Position numbers and translations under genes: made by a program
Shown: piece by piece, positions 18,632 to 27,450 of the stretch
How the letters are laid out: each line of letters starts with the position of its first letter
Numbering within the stretch: the first letter of the stretch is position 1
The notes under the pieces: model-generated
The model's database searches: none
What the model saw: the letters and a program-made list of their open reading frames with translations, nothing else
What the model was told of the DNA's origin: nothing
NCBI RefSeq assembly: GCF_003201605.1
Contig: NZ_QJJR01000010.1
Span: forward strand, 1 to 64,000
Origin: Streptohalobacillus salinus
GTDB taxonomy: Bacteria; Bacillota; Bacilli; Bacillales; Amphibacillaceae
Length of the DNA: 64,000 bases
Reading direction: 5' to 3'

Positions 18632-19123
18632 TTAGTTGGGATTCATACCACTGTCTAATGCATGTTGATCCGCATAGCGACCAAGTTTTTTTAATAATTG
18701 AATCGCTTCTCGTTTCTCATCATCGGTTAATCCATCCGTAATTGCCTCAATTTGTTTCCAGTGGTCAGGGAAAATACGATTTAACAACTCCACCCCAGCC
18801 TCTGTAATCGATGCATAAGTGATGCGCCGATCTTTTTCTGATTGTGTCCGTTTTAATAACCCTTTTTTCTCAAGCTTATCAACCACATAAGTGATGCTAC
18901 CACTTGCTAGTAAAATTTTATCGCCAATCTTTTGTAAGGGTTGGTCACCCGAGTGGTACAATAATTCTAACACACCAAAATCAGTCGTATTTAGTCCCTT
19001 ATTTCTAATGTCAGCAGCGACTTGGTCAGATACCGACCGGTACGCCTTTGACAAGACAACAAATAACTTCAAAGACGGATCTTCTTTTTTAATGCGGTAT
19101 TCGTTCTTCTCGTTTTCCATCAT
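18632..19123 (-). CDS. MarR family transcriptional regulator
   Basis: A 163-residue winged-helix regulator. The recognition helix region ASGSITYVVDKLEKKGLL and the wing SEKDRRITYASITEAG are typical of MarR. The ATG overlaps the stop of the upstream ABC permease gene as ATGA, so the two are probably translationally coupled. The regulator may control the exporter, or respond to its substrate. The ligand is unknown; there is no conserved cysteine at the usual OhrR position near the N-terminus. Confidence 0.88.
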   Translation of the reverse strand: MMENEKNEYRIKKEDPSLKLFVVLSKAYRSVSDQVAADIRNKGLNTTDFGVLELLYHSGDQPLQKIGDKILLASGSITYVVDKLEKKGLLKRTQSEKDRRITYASITEAGVELLNRIFPDHWKQIEAITDGLTDDEKREAIQLLKKLGRYADQHALDSGMNPN

Positions 19124-20529
19124 TCGCTCGCTCCTCGCTTCATCTTCAAGCTATCCCATATATAACTGATCCACACTACACCGGCAAATCCAGCAATTAT
19201 CGTGTGATATCTATAAACGATAATATATCCAATTAACCATAGGATACTGAAAATCATCGTCGTTGACAATGGTTTTTGTTTATTTAATGATTCTTCTACC
19301 CGGTACCGTAACCATTCGTTGGTAAATACATACGCTACGATAAGAATCATCACCCCATCAACTAATTCCACTTGATACATCAATTGCATCATCGCAAGCC
19401 CTACAGCTACAACCGCTAACGTGATTAAGTTCATCACAAATTGGTAAGGTACGACATAGCGTTTAATCCGCAGCGGGATACTTTTTAAGAGTGGTGCTTG
19501 ATACATTAAGCGAAACAACAAACTGAATAGACGGGCATGTAACACTAACCCTAAAACAAGACCCATTCTTAGGAAAATAAAGCCTTGCGTGCTAAGAAAG
19601 ACAATGAGCCCTAATACACTGAAATACGTCTGCAAAATTAACGCCTGTTCTTTCACCGCCTCACTCCACATCACTCGGCGGTAAAGGCGGGAAGTTTTAC
19701 CCATCGGCGCTGGTTTTGCTCGCGCTTTATTTCTTAACGATAGTCTCGGGAATTTCGGTGTTTCTAACGGCAGAACCTTCCCGACGACTGCTTTAACAAA
19801 AAATGTCCGAAATTGAAAATGATCGTTCATCGCAACAACACGATCAAAATCGCTGACCGCTTCAATCATGAAAAAGCCTATCACCTGCGCGCTCATTAGG
19901 GTGAGTAAAATTAGACCGATCAAATTGATCCGATCTATACCTGTAGAGATGCTAAGCGCGATAACAGCGATGATGATCGCACCACTCGCTAAAAAGCGAA
20001 AAATATAGCCACGCACACCATGCCAACAAAAGATAGACCAGCGTATAATAAGCATTAAACCACGAAAAAGACTAACCCAGAAAAAGAAAGCAAGTGCTGT
20101 TGTTAGCGGTAGTGGCAACAAGAGGTAGAGAAGCGCAAAGACAACCGCATGGACGATAAGCAGCGTTCCCCCCTTCAATAACCAAAAATAACGTAAGATG
20201 ACTTGACGTTGATGTGGCAAATGAATCAAAAGCTGTTCGCTTGAACTGTAACCAAAGACTGGTTTTTTCTGAAACAAACCTAGCTGTATCGTTAAGAAAC
20301 TAATAACGATGACGTTAGCTGAGAGATCGTTTACAACAGCAGTCAGCAGCTCATTATGCGCTTGTAGAAGATCACGCACAACGAGGAGCCCGATGATCAG
20401 AAACGGAATTAAATAAAATAACGTCACTTTATCCACTAAAATTTCCATCGACTGCTTATTCAACTCACGCCGTTTTCTATGTTTGGCACGCTGAAGCCGC
20501 CACCATAAAGAGCCTGTTCCCATCTGCAT
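19120..20529 (-). CDS. EcsB-like ABC transporter permease
   Basis: A 469-residue polytopic membrane protein with about ten hydrophobic segments and a basic N-terminus (RLQRAKHRKRREL). A cytosolic loop occurs around residues 245-285. Architecture and gene pairing fit EcsB/YthQ-type ABC-2 permeases, which are somewhat shorter (about 400 residues). It overlaps the ATPase stop codon by one base (TGATG) and is followed by the marR gene. Confidence 0.75.
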   Translation of the reverse strand: MQMGTGSLWWRLQRAKHRKRRELNKQSMEILVDKVTLFYLIPFLIIGLLVVRDLLQAHNELLTAVVNDLSANVIVISFLTIQLGLFQKKPVFGYSSSEQLLIHLPHQRQVILRYFWLLKGGTLLIVHAVVFALLYLLLPLPLTTALAFFFWVSLFRGLMLIIRWSIFCWHGVRGYIFRFLASGAIIIAVIALSISTGIDRINLIGLILLTLMSAQVIGFFMIEAVSDFDRVVAMNDHFQFRTFFVKAVVGKVLPLETPKFPRLSLRNKARAKPAPMGKTSRLYRRVMWSEAVKEQALILQTYFSVLGLIVFLSTQGFIFLRMGLVLGLVLHARLFSLLFRLMYQAPLLKSIPLRIKRYVVPYQFVMNLITLAVVAVGLAMMQLMYQVELVDGVMILIVAYVFTNEWLRYRVEESLNKQKPLSTTMIFSILWLIGYIIVYRYHTIIAGFAGVVWISYIWDSLKMKRGASE

Positions 20530-21218
20530 CAGTCAAACCGCCTTTTTAGTGCATCTAATTGATAATCGCTACCCTCTTCAATCACTTTCCCTTCATGTAA
20601 CATGACGTAGCGATCCATGATGGTGTCAAGTTGATCAAATTGATGTGTCGTCAACAAAATCGTTTGCCCACACGCTTTTTTATCGGTTAAGACGTTAACC
20701 AGTGTGCGCTGTGCGTAGACATCAAGACCAATGAACGGTTCGTCTATAATTAATAAATCAGCATCTATCAATAGTCCACAAATCAGTTGAACTTTTTGGC
20801 GCATTCCTTTTGATAAGCTAAGCGGAAAAGCATCGCGTTTATCTTGAATTTCAAATTGTTGCAAATAATGCTCAATCACAGGTGTTAATACCTGCTCATC
20901 CCTTTGATAACTATCTATGTAGAGTTGAAAATGCTGATATACCGTTAATTCAGTCAGCAGAAACGGCTGTTCTGGTATGTAGACGACCCGACGTTTATAG
21001 TTCAGCGGATCTTCCGATAAATTATAATTTTTGAGGACAATCTCACCTTTACTAAAATCAAGTAAGCCCATCATTGTTTTCATTAAGGTTGATTTACCCG
21101 CGCCATTGTGACCGATTAACGCAACGAGTTCACCCTCGTTAATCGCTAAATTCAGTCCATCTAAGGCAAGTGTTTCGCCTTGTTTAACGGATAAATCACG
21201 TATTGATAATAATGCCAT
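20529..21218 (-). CDS. ABC transporter ATP-binding protein, EcsA/YthP type
   Basis: A 229-residue ABC ATPase: Walker A GHNGAGKST, signature LSKGMRQK, Walker B LLIIDEP and switch histidine TTHQ. The segment EDPLNYKRRVVYIPEQP resembles EcsA. It is the first gene of a three-gene unit with the permease and the MarR regulator. The start ATG has GGAGGGAATG upstream. The exported substrate is not apparent. Confidence 0.88.
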   Translation of the reverse strand: MALLSIRDLSVKQGETLALDGLNLAINEGELVALIGHNGAGKSTLMKTMMGLLDFSKGEIVLKNYNLSEDPLNYKRRVVYIPEQPFLLTELTVYQHFQLYIDSYQRDEQVLTPVIEHYLQQFEIQDKRDAFPLSLSKGMRQKVQLICGLLIDADLLIIDEPFIGLDVYAQRTLVNVLTDKKACGQTILLTTHQFDQLDTIMDRYVMLHEGKVIEEGSDYQLDALKRRFD

Positions 21219-21229
21219 CTCATTCCCTC

Positions 21230-21727
21230 CTAATTAAAGAGTGGTTTCTCATAGTAAATCAGTGCCGTTGATTCGCTCGGGTTTTGGCGCTTTTCGACAA
21301 AACTAAAATTCAACGATTGAAAGAACACTTGCGCGGCCAGGTTATTTGAAAAGGTATCCGTTGTCAAAGCATCACACTTCTTTTCATTTGCTTCCGCTTC
21401 CGCAAATTGTATCAACCGTAACGCAACACCTTGTTTACGTGCTTTTGGGTCAACAGCTAGACGTTTCAATGTGAGGTAATGAAGCGAATGAAAGGCAATG
21501 TCATCATACTCTTCATGTCCTGTCACACTGATTGTACAGATGCCTCTAATCTGATCATCCTCTTCTTCCACATACAGTTCACCATGGTTTAGATCCGTTT
21601 CGAATGTAGCAATTGTCGGATAACGCTCATCCCACTGACTACTCCCACGTGCCTTCATTTCTGACTTAACACGGCTAACAATCTCCATCACAGCTGGTAA
21701 ATCTTCTTTAGTGGCTAACCGAATCAC
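21230..21727 (-). CDS. GNAT family N-acetyltransferase
   Basis: A 165-residue single GNAT domain. The acetyl-CoA-binding motif A is seen as LAVDPKARKQGVALRLIQFAE, followed by NNLAAQVFFQSLNFSF. The start is GTG with GGGAGTGA upstream. It lies only 11 nt upstream of the ABC ATPase gene, so it may share that transcript. The acceptor substrate is unknown. Confidence 0.82.
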   Translation of the reverse strand: MIRLATKEDLPAVMEIVSRVKSEMKARGSSQWDERYPTIATFETDLNHGELYVEEEDDQIRGICTISVTGHEEYDDIAFHSLHYLTLKRLAVDPKARKQGVALRLIQFAEAEANEKKCDALTTDTFSNNLAAQVFFQSLNFSFVEKRQNPSESTALIYYEKPLFN

Positions 21728-21776
21728 TTATGTCACTCCCTTCACTTTAGCATTTCTTTTCACTGATTTGCGCTTT

Positions 21777-22313
21777 TTATTTAATTTCAATCCAATAGCG
21801 TTCCATCTGTTGATCATCAATCCATCGTCGATCTTCTAATACACCGCCATTTTTAAGAATGGTCCGTCTTGACGCCTCATTATTTACATCACACGTAACA
21901 AGTACACGTTGAAGACCGAGACGACGACACGCGTCCAGTGTCAAGGCAAGCATTTGTGCGCCGTAACCTTGACGCCGTTTGTCTTTAGCTACACTGTAAC
22001 CGATATGTCCACCATAATTGCGGAGATCGTCATTTAATTCGTGGCGCAGGTTCACCATGCCTATGAGTGCTTCCGTGCTTGGTTCAAATACCAAGTACGT
22101 AGTCGCAGGCACAAAACCAGGTGTTTTATTTTCCGTTAGTTTACTCGCTTTTACAGCACGTAACCAACGTTCATAATCAGCCTCATCACGAAGACCAGCA
22201 GAACCATGGAGTGTGCTGAGATTAGCCTTGAAACTGTCGCGATAGGCTAACACCTTCTGTTTATCCTGCTGTTCCGGCTCCCTAAGGATTAGCTTCTCAT
22301 GATGTACGGTCAT
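21777..22313 (-). CDS. GNAT acetyltransferase, RimJ/RimL-like
   Basis: A 178-residue GNAT. Motif A appears as DKRRQGYGAQMLALTLDAC and motif B as CDVNNEASRRTILKNGG, the RimJ/RimL pattern. The ATG at 22313 is chosen because AGGAG lies 8 nt upstream; a GTG at 22322 is inside that site. The substrate is unknown. Confidence 0.82.
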   Translation of the reverse strand: MTVHHEKLILREPEQQDKQKVLAYRDSFKANLSTLHGSAGLRDEADYERWLRAVKASKLTENKTPGFVPATTYLVFEPSTEALIGMVNLRHELNDDLRNYGGHIGYSVAKDKRRQGYGAQMLALTLDACRRLGLQRVLVTCDVNNEASRRTILKNGGVLEDRRWIDDQQMERYWIEIK

Positions 22314-22441
22314 CTTAATCACTCCTATGCATAGATTTTTTTACTGCGAAACATATGGATCAATCCGCACGCTACCCGATAATCTTTTTAGAAGTGTGCC
22401 TTACCTTCTGCAAAAATCCAAATGCCCTACCTGATACAGGA

Positions 22442-22473
22442 AAAGACATAATCAACCGTGTGATTATGTCTTC
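22442..22473 (-). terminator. Terminator after the DUF368 gene
   Basis: AAGACATAATCA pairs with TGATTATGTCTT around a 5-nt loop, followed by TTCC on the minus strand, about 30 nt past the stop. Confidence 0.75.
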
Positions 22474-22500
22474 ATAAAATTTAGTTTTTACGAGGTACGT

Positions 22501-23346
22501 TTACTTTATTGACGACGTATCGGTCGTAATGGTTTCTTTGAATTCCATTTGACCAAGCATGTAGGCAACTGCCAGACCCAGTAAGAAGGTTAACCCACTC
22601 AACAACCAGCCCGTCAAATCAATAGGAAGGCCAGGATAAATCACGTAAATTGAACCAATCACTAGCCCAATCACTACCGCATACGTTGCATACGTGTAAT
22701 GGGTAAGAAAGAATTTAATCACTTTACTCATTGTAATAATTCCAAATGCTATCCCGATTGCTACAACAATTAATATATCCAATTTCATTTCATTAACCGC
22801 ATTAATGATGGTTCCATAAGCGCCTATAATAATAAGGACCAATGAACCACTAATCCCCGGTAAAATCATTGCAGTACTAGCAATAAAGCCAGACAACATT
22901 AAATACCCATAAATGGCTGGGGTAATCTCAGCAATAATAAAACGTTCGTCTCCATTTAAGAAGCCTAACGATGCTGCAAGAAGAACACCGATCACTAACA
23001 AAATATAATGATAGGTTTTAAAAGTGACTTTCGCTTCTGCCTTGTTAAACAAGTATGGAAGCACCCCGATAATTAAACCTAAAAAAGCAAATTGCGTCGG
23101 CCCTGGTTGATGTTCAAAAAGCCACTCAATGGCTTGTGCCAACAATAAAATTGCTGCCACGACACCAATACCCAAAGGAACTAAAAACCCTAAATGCCTT
23201 CTCCATTCTTTTGTGAATAGTCCATTGACTGATAAAATCAGTTGGTCATAGATGCCGAGAACAAGTGCAATCGTTCCCCCACTCACGCCAGGGATCACAT
23301 CACTTGCGCCCATCAACATGCCACGATAAATATTTTTCCATTCCAT
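22501..23346 (-). CDS. DUF368 membrane protein (PopT-type polyprenyl-phosphate transporter)
   Basis: A 281-residue polytopic protein with the DUF368 signature GASDVIPGVSGGTIALVLGIYDQ near the N-terminus and a second copy-like IAS..ILPGISGSL about 125 residues later. Members of this family (PopT in Vibrio and Staphylococcus) have been shown to recycle undecaprenyl phosphate across the membrane for cell-wall synthesis. The assignment is by family and untested here. The gene is monocistronic between two terminators. Confidence 0.85.
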   Translation of the reverse strand: MEWKNIYRGMLMGASDVIPGVSGGTIALVLGIYDQLILSVNGLFTKEWRRHLGFLVPLGIGVVAAILLLAQAIEWLFEHQPGPTQFAFLGLIIGVLPYLFNKAEAKVTFKTYHYILLVIGVLLAASLGFLNGDERFIIAEITPAIYGYLMLSGFIASTAMILPGISGSLVLIIIGAYGTIINAVNEMKLDILIVVAIGIAFGIITMSKVIKFFLTHYTYATYAVVIGLVIGSIYVIYPGLPIDLTGWLLSGLTFLLGLAVAYMLGQMEFKETITTDTSSIK

Positions 23347-23406
23347 TTTAACGTCTCCTCAATCTTATACTCTTTTACTTTTAAATAACTTGTCATTGAT
23401 TATAGC

Positions 23407-23434
23407 AAAAGATAGGCAGATTGCCTATCTTTTT
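23407..23434 (-). terminator. Terminator after the capA-like gene
   Basis: AAAAGATAGGC pairs with GCCTATCTTTT over a 5-nt loop, 10 nt past the stop of the minus-strand gene. Confidence 0.75.
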
Positions 23435-23442
23435 CCTAATCG

Positions 23443-24600
23443 CTATTCTTCTTCAATAAAACTTAGCTCATCCATCCGTTTTGACATGTGCGCCTTCATC
23501 TCTTCATATAAGGCTTGATGATTTGGTAACGTCGCTTCATCAAGGGCATAAAACGGATGAACTCGGTAATTCCGGGGTGGAGATGGGTTCATTGATACAT
23601 AGGTTAGCAATAGCCGGGGATCTTTTAAATGAATGGACTCCCCTTGTTTTTCAATAGTAATTTCCTGCATCGCCCCTACTTGACGGCGGTATCGATCTTG
23701 ACCACTTAAAAAGTTCCCCAATGAATAAATGACAAACGTGCGTGAGCCGTCGTCACGCTCAATCCATTCCGGGGGCTGTAAGACGTGCGGGTGGTGACCG
23801 AATATAATATCCACCCCTAAGTCAGCAGCATACGTGGCCCAGTCACGCTGGACTTGATTTGGATCTGTTTGATACTCTAAACCAAAGTGAAGATGCATAA
23901 CAACCACATCGGCTTCAGCTTTTGCTCTAGTAACATCTTCTCTCATTTGTTCCCGGTCCAGTAAATTAATCAAATAATCTTTCCCACTCGGCACCGGGAT
24001 ACCATTGGTCCCGTAACTATAACCTAAGAAAGCAAATGATATGTCATTCTTCTCCACAATACGTGGTTCATTCTGATCGGCTTCACTACGATAACTACCA
24101 ACATAAGGAATCTCGAGTTGATCCCAGTAATTGAGCGCTGATTGAATAACGGCTTCTCCCCGGTCTAACGTATGGTTATTCGCTAGAGTGACCACATCAG
24201 CACCTAGAGCTTTTACCATGTCACCGACCTGTTGCGGGCTATTAAATGCCGGATATGTTGATAACCCGTGTTCAACACCACCTATCATCGTTTCTTGATT
24301 AGCTGTCATCAAGTCTAATGATTCAAAGTAAGGGGTAACAGGGGCAACCATCGGTAAAAAATCATAACCTGTTGCTGTTTTAGCATCATTGTAGACACGA
24401 GAGTGGATTAACAAATCACCAATCGCACCAATTGTCACCTCGCGTACCCACAAATGATCCAGCCTTGTTTTTGCTTGTTGGTTGACTAGCGATGCGCTTG
24501 GACTCACGCTTGCTTCTTTTACTTCGGGTGGTTCTTGACACCCAAACAATAACACCAATCCCAGTAGTCCCGTTAATAACTTTTGAACGTTTTTGACCAT
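23443..24600 (-). CDS. CapA/PgsA-family metallophosphatase-fold lipoprotein
   Basis: A 385-residue protein with a lipoprotein signal peptide (lipobox LLFGC, Cys21) followed by a PGA_cap/CapA domain. Metal-site motifs are GDLLIH, NQETMIGG, LANNHTLDRG, GHHPHVLQP and SLGNFLSG. The CapA family includes the poly-gamma-glutamate factor PgsA, but no pgsBC genes lie nearby, so a polyglutamate role is not supported. Probably an extracytoplasmic hydrolase anchored to the membrane. Confidence 0.85.
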   Translation of the reverse strand: MVKNVQKLLTGLLGLVLLFGCQEPPEVKEASVSPSASLVNQQAKTRLDHLWVREVTIGAIGDLLIHSRVYNDAKTATGYDFLPMVAPVTPYFESLDLMTANQETMIGGVEHGLSTYPAFNSPQQVGDMVKALGADVVTLANNHTLDRGEAVIQSALNYWDQLEIPYVGSYRSEADQNEPRIVEKNDISFAFLGYSYGTNGIPVPSGKDYLINLLDREQMREDVTRAKAEADVVVMHLHFGLEYQTDPNQVQRDWATYAADLGVDIIFGHHPHVLQPPEWIERDDGSRTFVIYSLGNFLSGQDRYRRQVGAMQEITIEKQGESIHLKDPRLLLTYVSMNPSPPRNYRVHPFYALDEATLPNHQALYEEMKAHMSKRMDELSFIEEE

Positions 24601-24830
24601 GTCAACACATCCTTAATTTTTAACTTGATTATGGTTATAGTGACGCTTCTCGTTATGCTTCTATCTTTTTTTCTTCCTTAACTTCTCTATAACCGTTATA
24701 CTAGAAAGAGAAACTACTTTTCTTTTATTTAAAATCATCTTGTGCTACCCACACGCAAATAGATAACGTATGAAGTGAATAATAATGACACAAGCACCAA
24801 CCAACTGCATCTTTTAAGGAGTGAGAGCTA

Positions 24831-25403
24831 ATGATTAGAAGTGGATTAATGCGCGCGATTACTTACGCTTCAACAAAACACCGCAATCAAGTACGTAAAG
24901 TCGACCATACCCCTTTTATTGCCCATCCTTATCGCGTCTGCATGTTACTGAAAGAACATCAGGTAAATGAAGACATAGCTGTCGCTGCCTTACTCCATGA
25001 TGTTGTCGAGGATACCGACGCAACACTGGAAGAGATTGAACAAATATTTGGGGACACCGTCCGTTACTTAGTCAGTGAAGTGACTGAAACAGATAAAGAA
25101 ATCGCCTGGGTTGATCGCAAGAAGCAAAGCATAAAAAAGGTCAGTCATTGTGATTATGCCGTTAAATTGTTAGTCGCTGCTGATAAAATTGATAATTTAC
25201 AATCAATGATTGATGCAGAAATGGTTCATGGACCTAGCATGTGGGAAAGTTTTGTCGGCTCCCGAGAAGAACAGGTCTGGTATTATCAAAGCATGTTTGA
25301 AAGCATTACCCATGATTTAGCCGACGACCAATGGCATCCCCTCTTTTATTTATTCCAAGCCTTACTCGATAAATTTACAGAAGGCACGTATGACTTTGAT
25401 TAA
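24831..25403 (+). CDS. Small alarmone hydrolase (SpoT/MESH1-type HD domain)
   Basis: A 190-residue stand-alone HD-domain protein. The HD signature reads FIAHPYRV followed by ALLHDVVEDT, and the pattern matches the (p)ppGpp hydrolase half of RelA/SpoT and MESH1. There is no synthetase, TGS or ACT domain. It would degrade (p)ppGpp or related nucleotides; that specificity is inferred. RBS AAGGAGTGAG is strong. Confidence 0.82.
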   Translation: MIRSGLMRAITYASTKHRNQVRKVDHTPFIAHPYRVCMLLKEHQVNEDIAVAALLHDVVEDTDATLEEIEQIFGDTVRYLVSEVTETDKEIAWVDRKKQSIKKVSHCDYAVKLLVAADKIDNLQSMIDAEMVHGPSMWESFVGSREEQVWYYQSMFESITHDLADDQWHPLFYLFQALLDKFTEGTYDFD

Positions 25404-25410
25404 TGACTCA

Positions 25411-25443
25411 GAAAACAATCGCTAGCGGTTGTTTTCTTTTTTA
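25411..25443 (+). terminator. Terminator after the alarmone hydrolase gene
   Basis: GAAAACAATCGC pairs with GCGGTTGTTTTC and is followed by a run of six T residues. Confidence 0.9.
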
Positions 25444-25688
25444 TTGCCTTTCTTTTTTAACCACCGTTATTATGAAAGTATCCGTTTCTAATATCTCCCA
25501 TATCGTATAGCGATCATTTTCATCTAATGAATGTCTGAAAATTCAAATTTAAGTAAATGAAACCCCCTATTTTTTGGATGTTGGTAAGGAAAACGCCATA
25601 TTCTTGACGATTTAAAACGATATCGGACGTCTTATTGCGAGAAGCTGACTGGTGGCGATATATCGCTAATTATCGTGATTATCGCCAT
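25444..25688. promoter_or_regulatory. ehuB upstream region with CGATA/TATCG palindromes
   Basis: This gene-free stretch holds several copies of CGATA or its complement: TATCG at 25501, the palindrome CGATATCG at 25618-25625, the palindrome GCGATATATCGC at 25655-25666, TATCG at 25671 and TATCG at 25680. A further CGATA at 25709-25713 lies at the end of the promoter spacer. The clustering beside the promoter suggests operators for an unidentified regulator. A short TTG-started frame here is rejected. Confidence 0.4.
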
Positions 25689-25717
25689 TTGATAACTTTA
25701 CGTACTCACGATAACAT
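25689..25717 (+). promoter_or_regulatory. Candidate ehuB promoter
   Basis: TTGATA (25689-25694), a 17-nt spacer and TAACAT (25712-25717), about 100 nt before the ehuB start. Confidence 0.45.
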
Positions 25718-25818
25718 TATTGACGTGCCTGTTCGGAACAAAAAAGTAAGACGTAGTCAAATAGAGAGAAGCTACGAAAAAATAACAGGGTTTTTAAAAA
25801 ATGAGGAGGATACTTAAC

Positions 25819-26697
25819 TTGAAGAATTTAATTAAAATTTTAGCGCTTGTTACAATCCTTACAATACTTGCCGCTTGTGGCAACGATGAGGATGCAACTG
25901 AAGATCAAACAAGTTTAGAAGCTTTACAAGAACAAGGGTCTGTTACCGTTGGTTTTGCTAACGAGGCGCCTTATGCATATGAAGAAGATGGTGAACTAAA
26001 AGGCGCTGCATACGATATTGCTGCTGCCGTATTTAGTGAACTAGGCATCGATGAAGTTGAAGGCTCACTGCAAGACTGGGGTCAACTCGTACCTGGTGTA
26101 CAAGCTGGACAGTTCGACGCCATCACAGCGGGTATGGCGATTACGCCAGACCGTTCTGAAAACGTCCTATTCGGTGAACCAGAAATGATGTATGGTGAAG
26201 GTTTAGTTGTTGAAGCGGGCAATCCGTATGACATCCAAAGCTTTGAAGATATTGCAAATAATGAAGAAATTACTGTGATTGTTATGGAAGGTGCAACAGG
26301 GGTTGAATTCTTACGTCAATCTGGTGTAAGCGATGATCAAATTCAATATGCCGCAAGTATTCCTGATACGTTCGCTGCTGTACAAGCTGGACGTGCCGAT
26401 GCGACAACAGGAACAGAAATGACGATGCGTATGGCTTTTGAATCCGCAAATACTGACGATTTAGAAATTGTTGAAACGTTTGAACAACCAGATGTTGAAG
26501 GGGTACCAAGTTATGGTGCTGCTGCTTTTAGTTTAGAAAACGAAGCACTTCGCGATGCTTATAACGAAGCTTTACAAACACTAAAAGACGACGGAACCGT
26601 ACAAGAATTACTTGAACAAAACGGTTTCCACCCAGAAACAAACTATCCACCTGAAGATATAACGACAGAAAGTATTATCAGTGGTGAAAACTACTAA
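25819..26697 (+). CDS. ehuB: Ectoine/hydroxyectoine ABC transporter substrate-binding protein
   Basis: A 292-residue lipoprotein (lipobox ILAAC, Cys20) of the family-3 solute-binding type. The segments VTVGFANEAPYAYEEDGE, DWGQLVPGVQAGQFD and ITAGMAITPDRSENV follow the EhuB pattern for compatible-solute capture. The TTG start at 25819 has AGGAGG 9 nt upstream. It is followed by an intercistronic terminator and then two permeases and an ATPase. A polar amino acid importer is the alternative, but the EhuA/EhuB-specific segments favour ectoine. Confidence 0.85.
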   Translation: MKNLIKILALVTILTILAACGNDEDATEDQTSLEALQEQGSVTVGFANEAPYAYEEDGELKGAAYDIAAAVFSELGIDEVEGSLQDWGQLVPGVQAGQFDAITAGMAITPDRSENVLFGEPEMMYGEGLVVEAGNPYDIQSFEDIANNEEITVIVMEGATGVEFLRQSGVSDDQIQYAASIPDTFAAVQAGRADATTGTEMTMRMAFESANTDDLEIVETFEQPDVEGVPSYGAAAFSLENEALRDAYNEALQTLKDDGTVQELLEQNGFHPETNYPPEDITTESIISGENY

Positions 26698-26719
26698 GGA
26701 CGGATGAACGTATTTGTTT

Positions 26720-26759
26720 GGGTCCAGTTCCCTTAGGTTGGGAACTGGGCTTTCTTTTT
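26720..26759 (+). terminator. Intercistronic terminator between ehuB and ehuC
   Basis: GTCCAGTTCCC pairs with GGGAACTGGGC around a 7-nt loop, followed by TTTCTTTTT. It is 23 nt past the ehuB stop and 31 nt before the ehuC start, so it should act as a partial terminator that makes binding protein more abundant than the membrane parts. Confidence 0.85.
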
Positions 26760-26790
26760 GGAAACTAATAAAAATAAAGGAGTGACGAAC

Positions 26791-27450
26791 TTGGAAGCTA
26801 TCTTAAACATTTCCCAAGAACTCGGACGCGGGCTTTGGGTAACCATTTCTATCTTAATCGCTTCAGCATTACTTGCCTATCTTATAGGTTTTATTGCCGG
26901 GCTTTCACGTCTATCGAAAAACATCTTTATTCAAAAGTTTACCGGTCTCTATATTGAAATCTTTCGGGGCACCTCATTAATTGTTCAATTATTTTGGCTT
27001 TATTATGCCATTCCGATGCTATTCGGAATTAACCTCGGTTCAAATTGGGTGATTGGTGTGATAGCCATTGGTTTAAACTACGGGGCTTATCTGTCAGAGG
27101 TGGTCCGCGGTTCAGTTGAAGCCGTTGATTCTGGTCAAACCGAAGCAGCTGTTGCCTTAAATATGTCTAGTTATCAAAAAATGCGCTATATCATTTTACC
27201 GCAAGCCGTACGCATGATGCTCCCAGAGTTTGGTAACTATACGATTCAAATGTTAAAAGGGACTGCACTTGTCTCCTTAATTAGTTTAAGCGATATTCTT
27301 TATTACGGAAACATTTTACGTAGTTCAAATCTCTCTCAAGCACCACTAATTTACTTAGTTGTTCTTGGCTTTTACTTTATTCTTGCTTTACCACTAATCT
27401 TCCTCACGCGAAAAGCAGAAGATGTGTCTAAGAAAGGGGTGGCTAATTAA
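26791..27450 (+). CDS. ehuC: Ectoine/hydroxyectoine ABC transporter permease EhuC
   Basis: A 219-residue HisM-type permease with about five membrane segments and the EAA loop (GQTEAAVALNMSSYQKMRYIILPQA shortened here: EAAVALNMS...ILPQAVR). TTG at 26791 is the start because AAGGAGTGA lies just upstream; a frame back to 26758 would begin inside the terminator. The stop overlaps the ehuD start by one base. Confidence 0.87.
   Translation: MEAILNISQELGRGLWVTISILIASALLAYLIGFIAGLSRLSKNIFIQKFTGLYIEIFRGTSLIVQLFWLYYAIPMLFGINLGSNWVIGVIAIGLNYGAYLSEVVRGSVEAVDSGQTEAAVALNMSSYQKMRYIILPQAVRMMLPEFGNYTIQMLKGTALVSLISLSDILYYGNILRSSNLSQAPLIYLVVLGFYFILALPLIFLTRKAEDVSKKGVAN

Noticed and set aside
25635-25817. 60-codon TTG-started frame before ehuB
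   Set aside because: It has no ribosome-binding site, contains the candidate ehuB promoter and palindromes, and its last codons are the ehuB ribosome-binding site.
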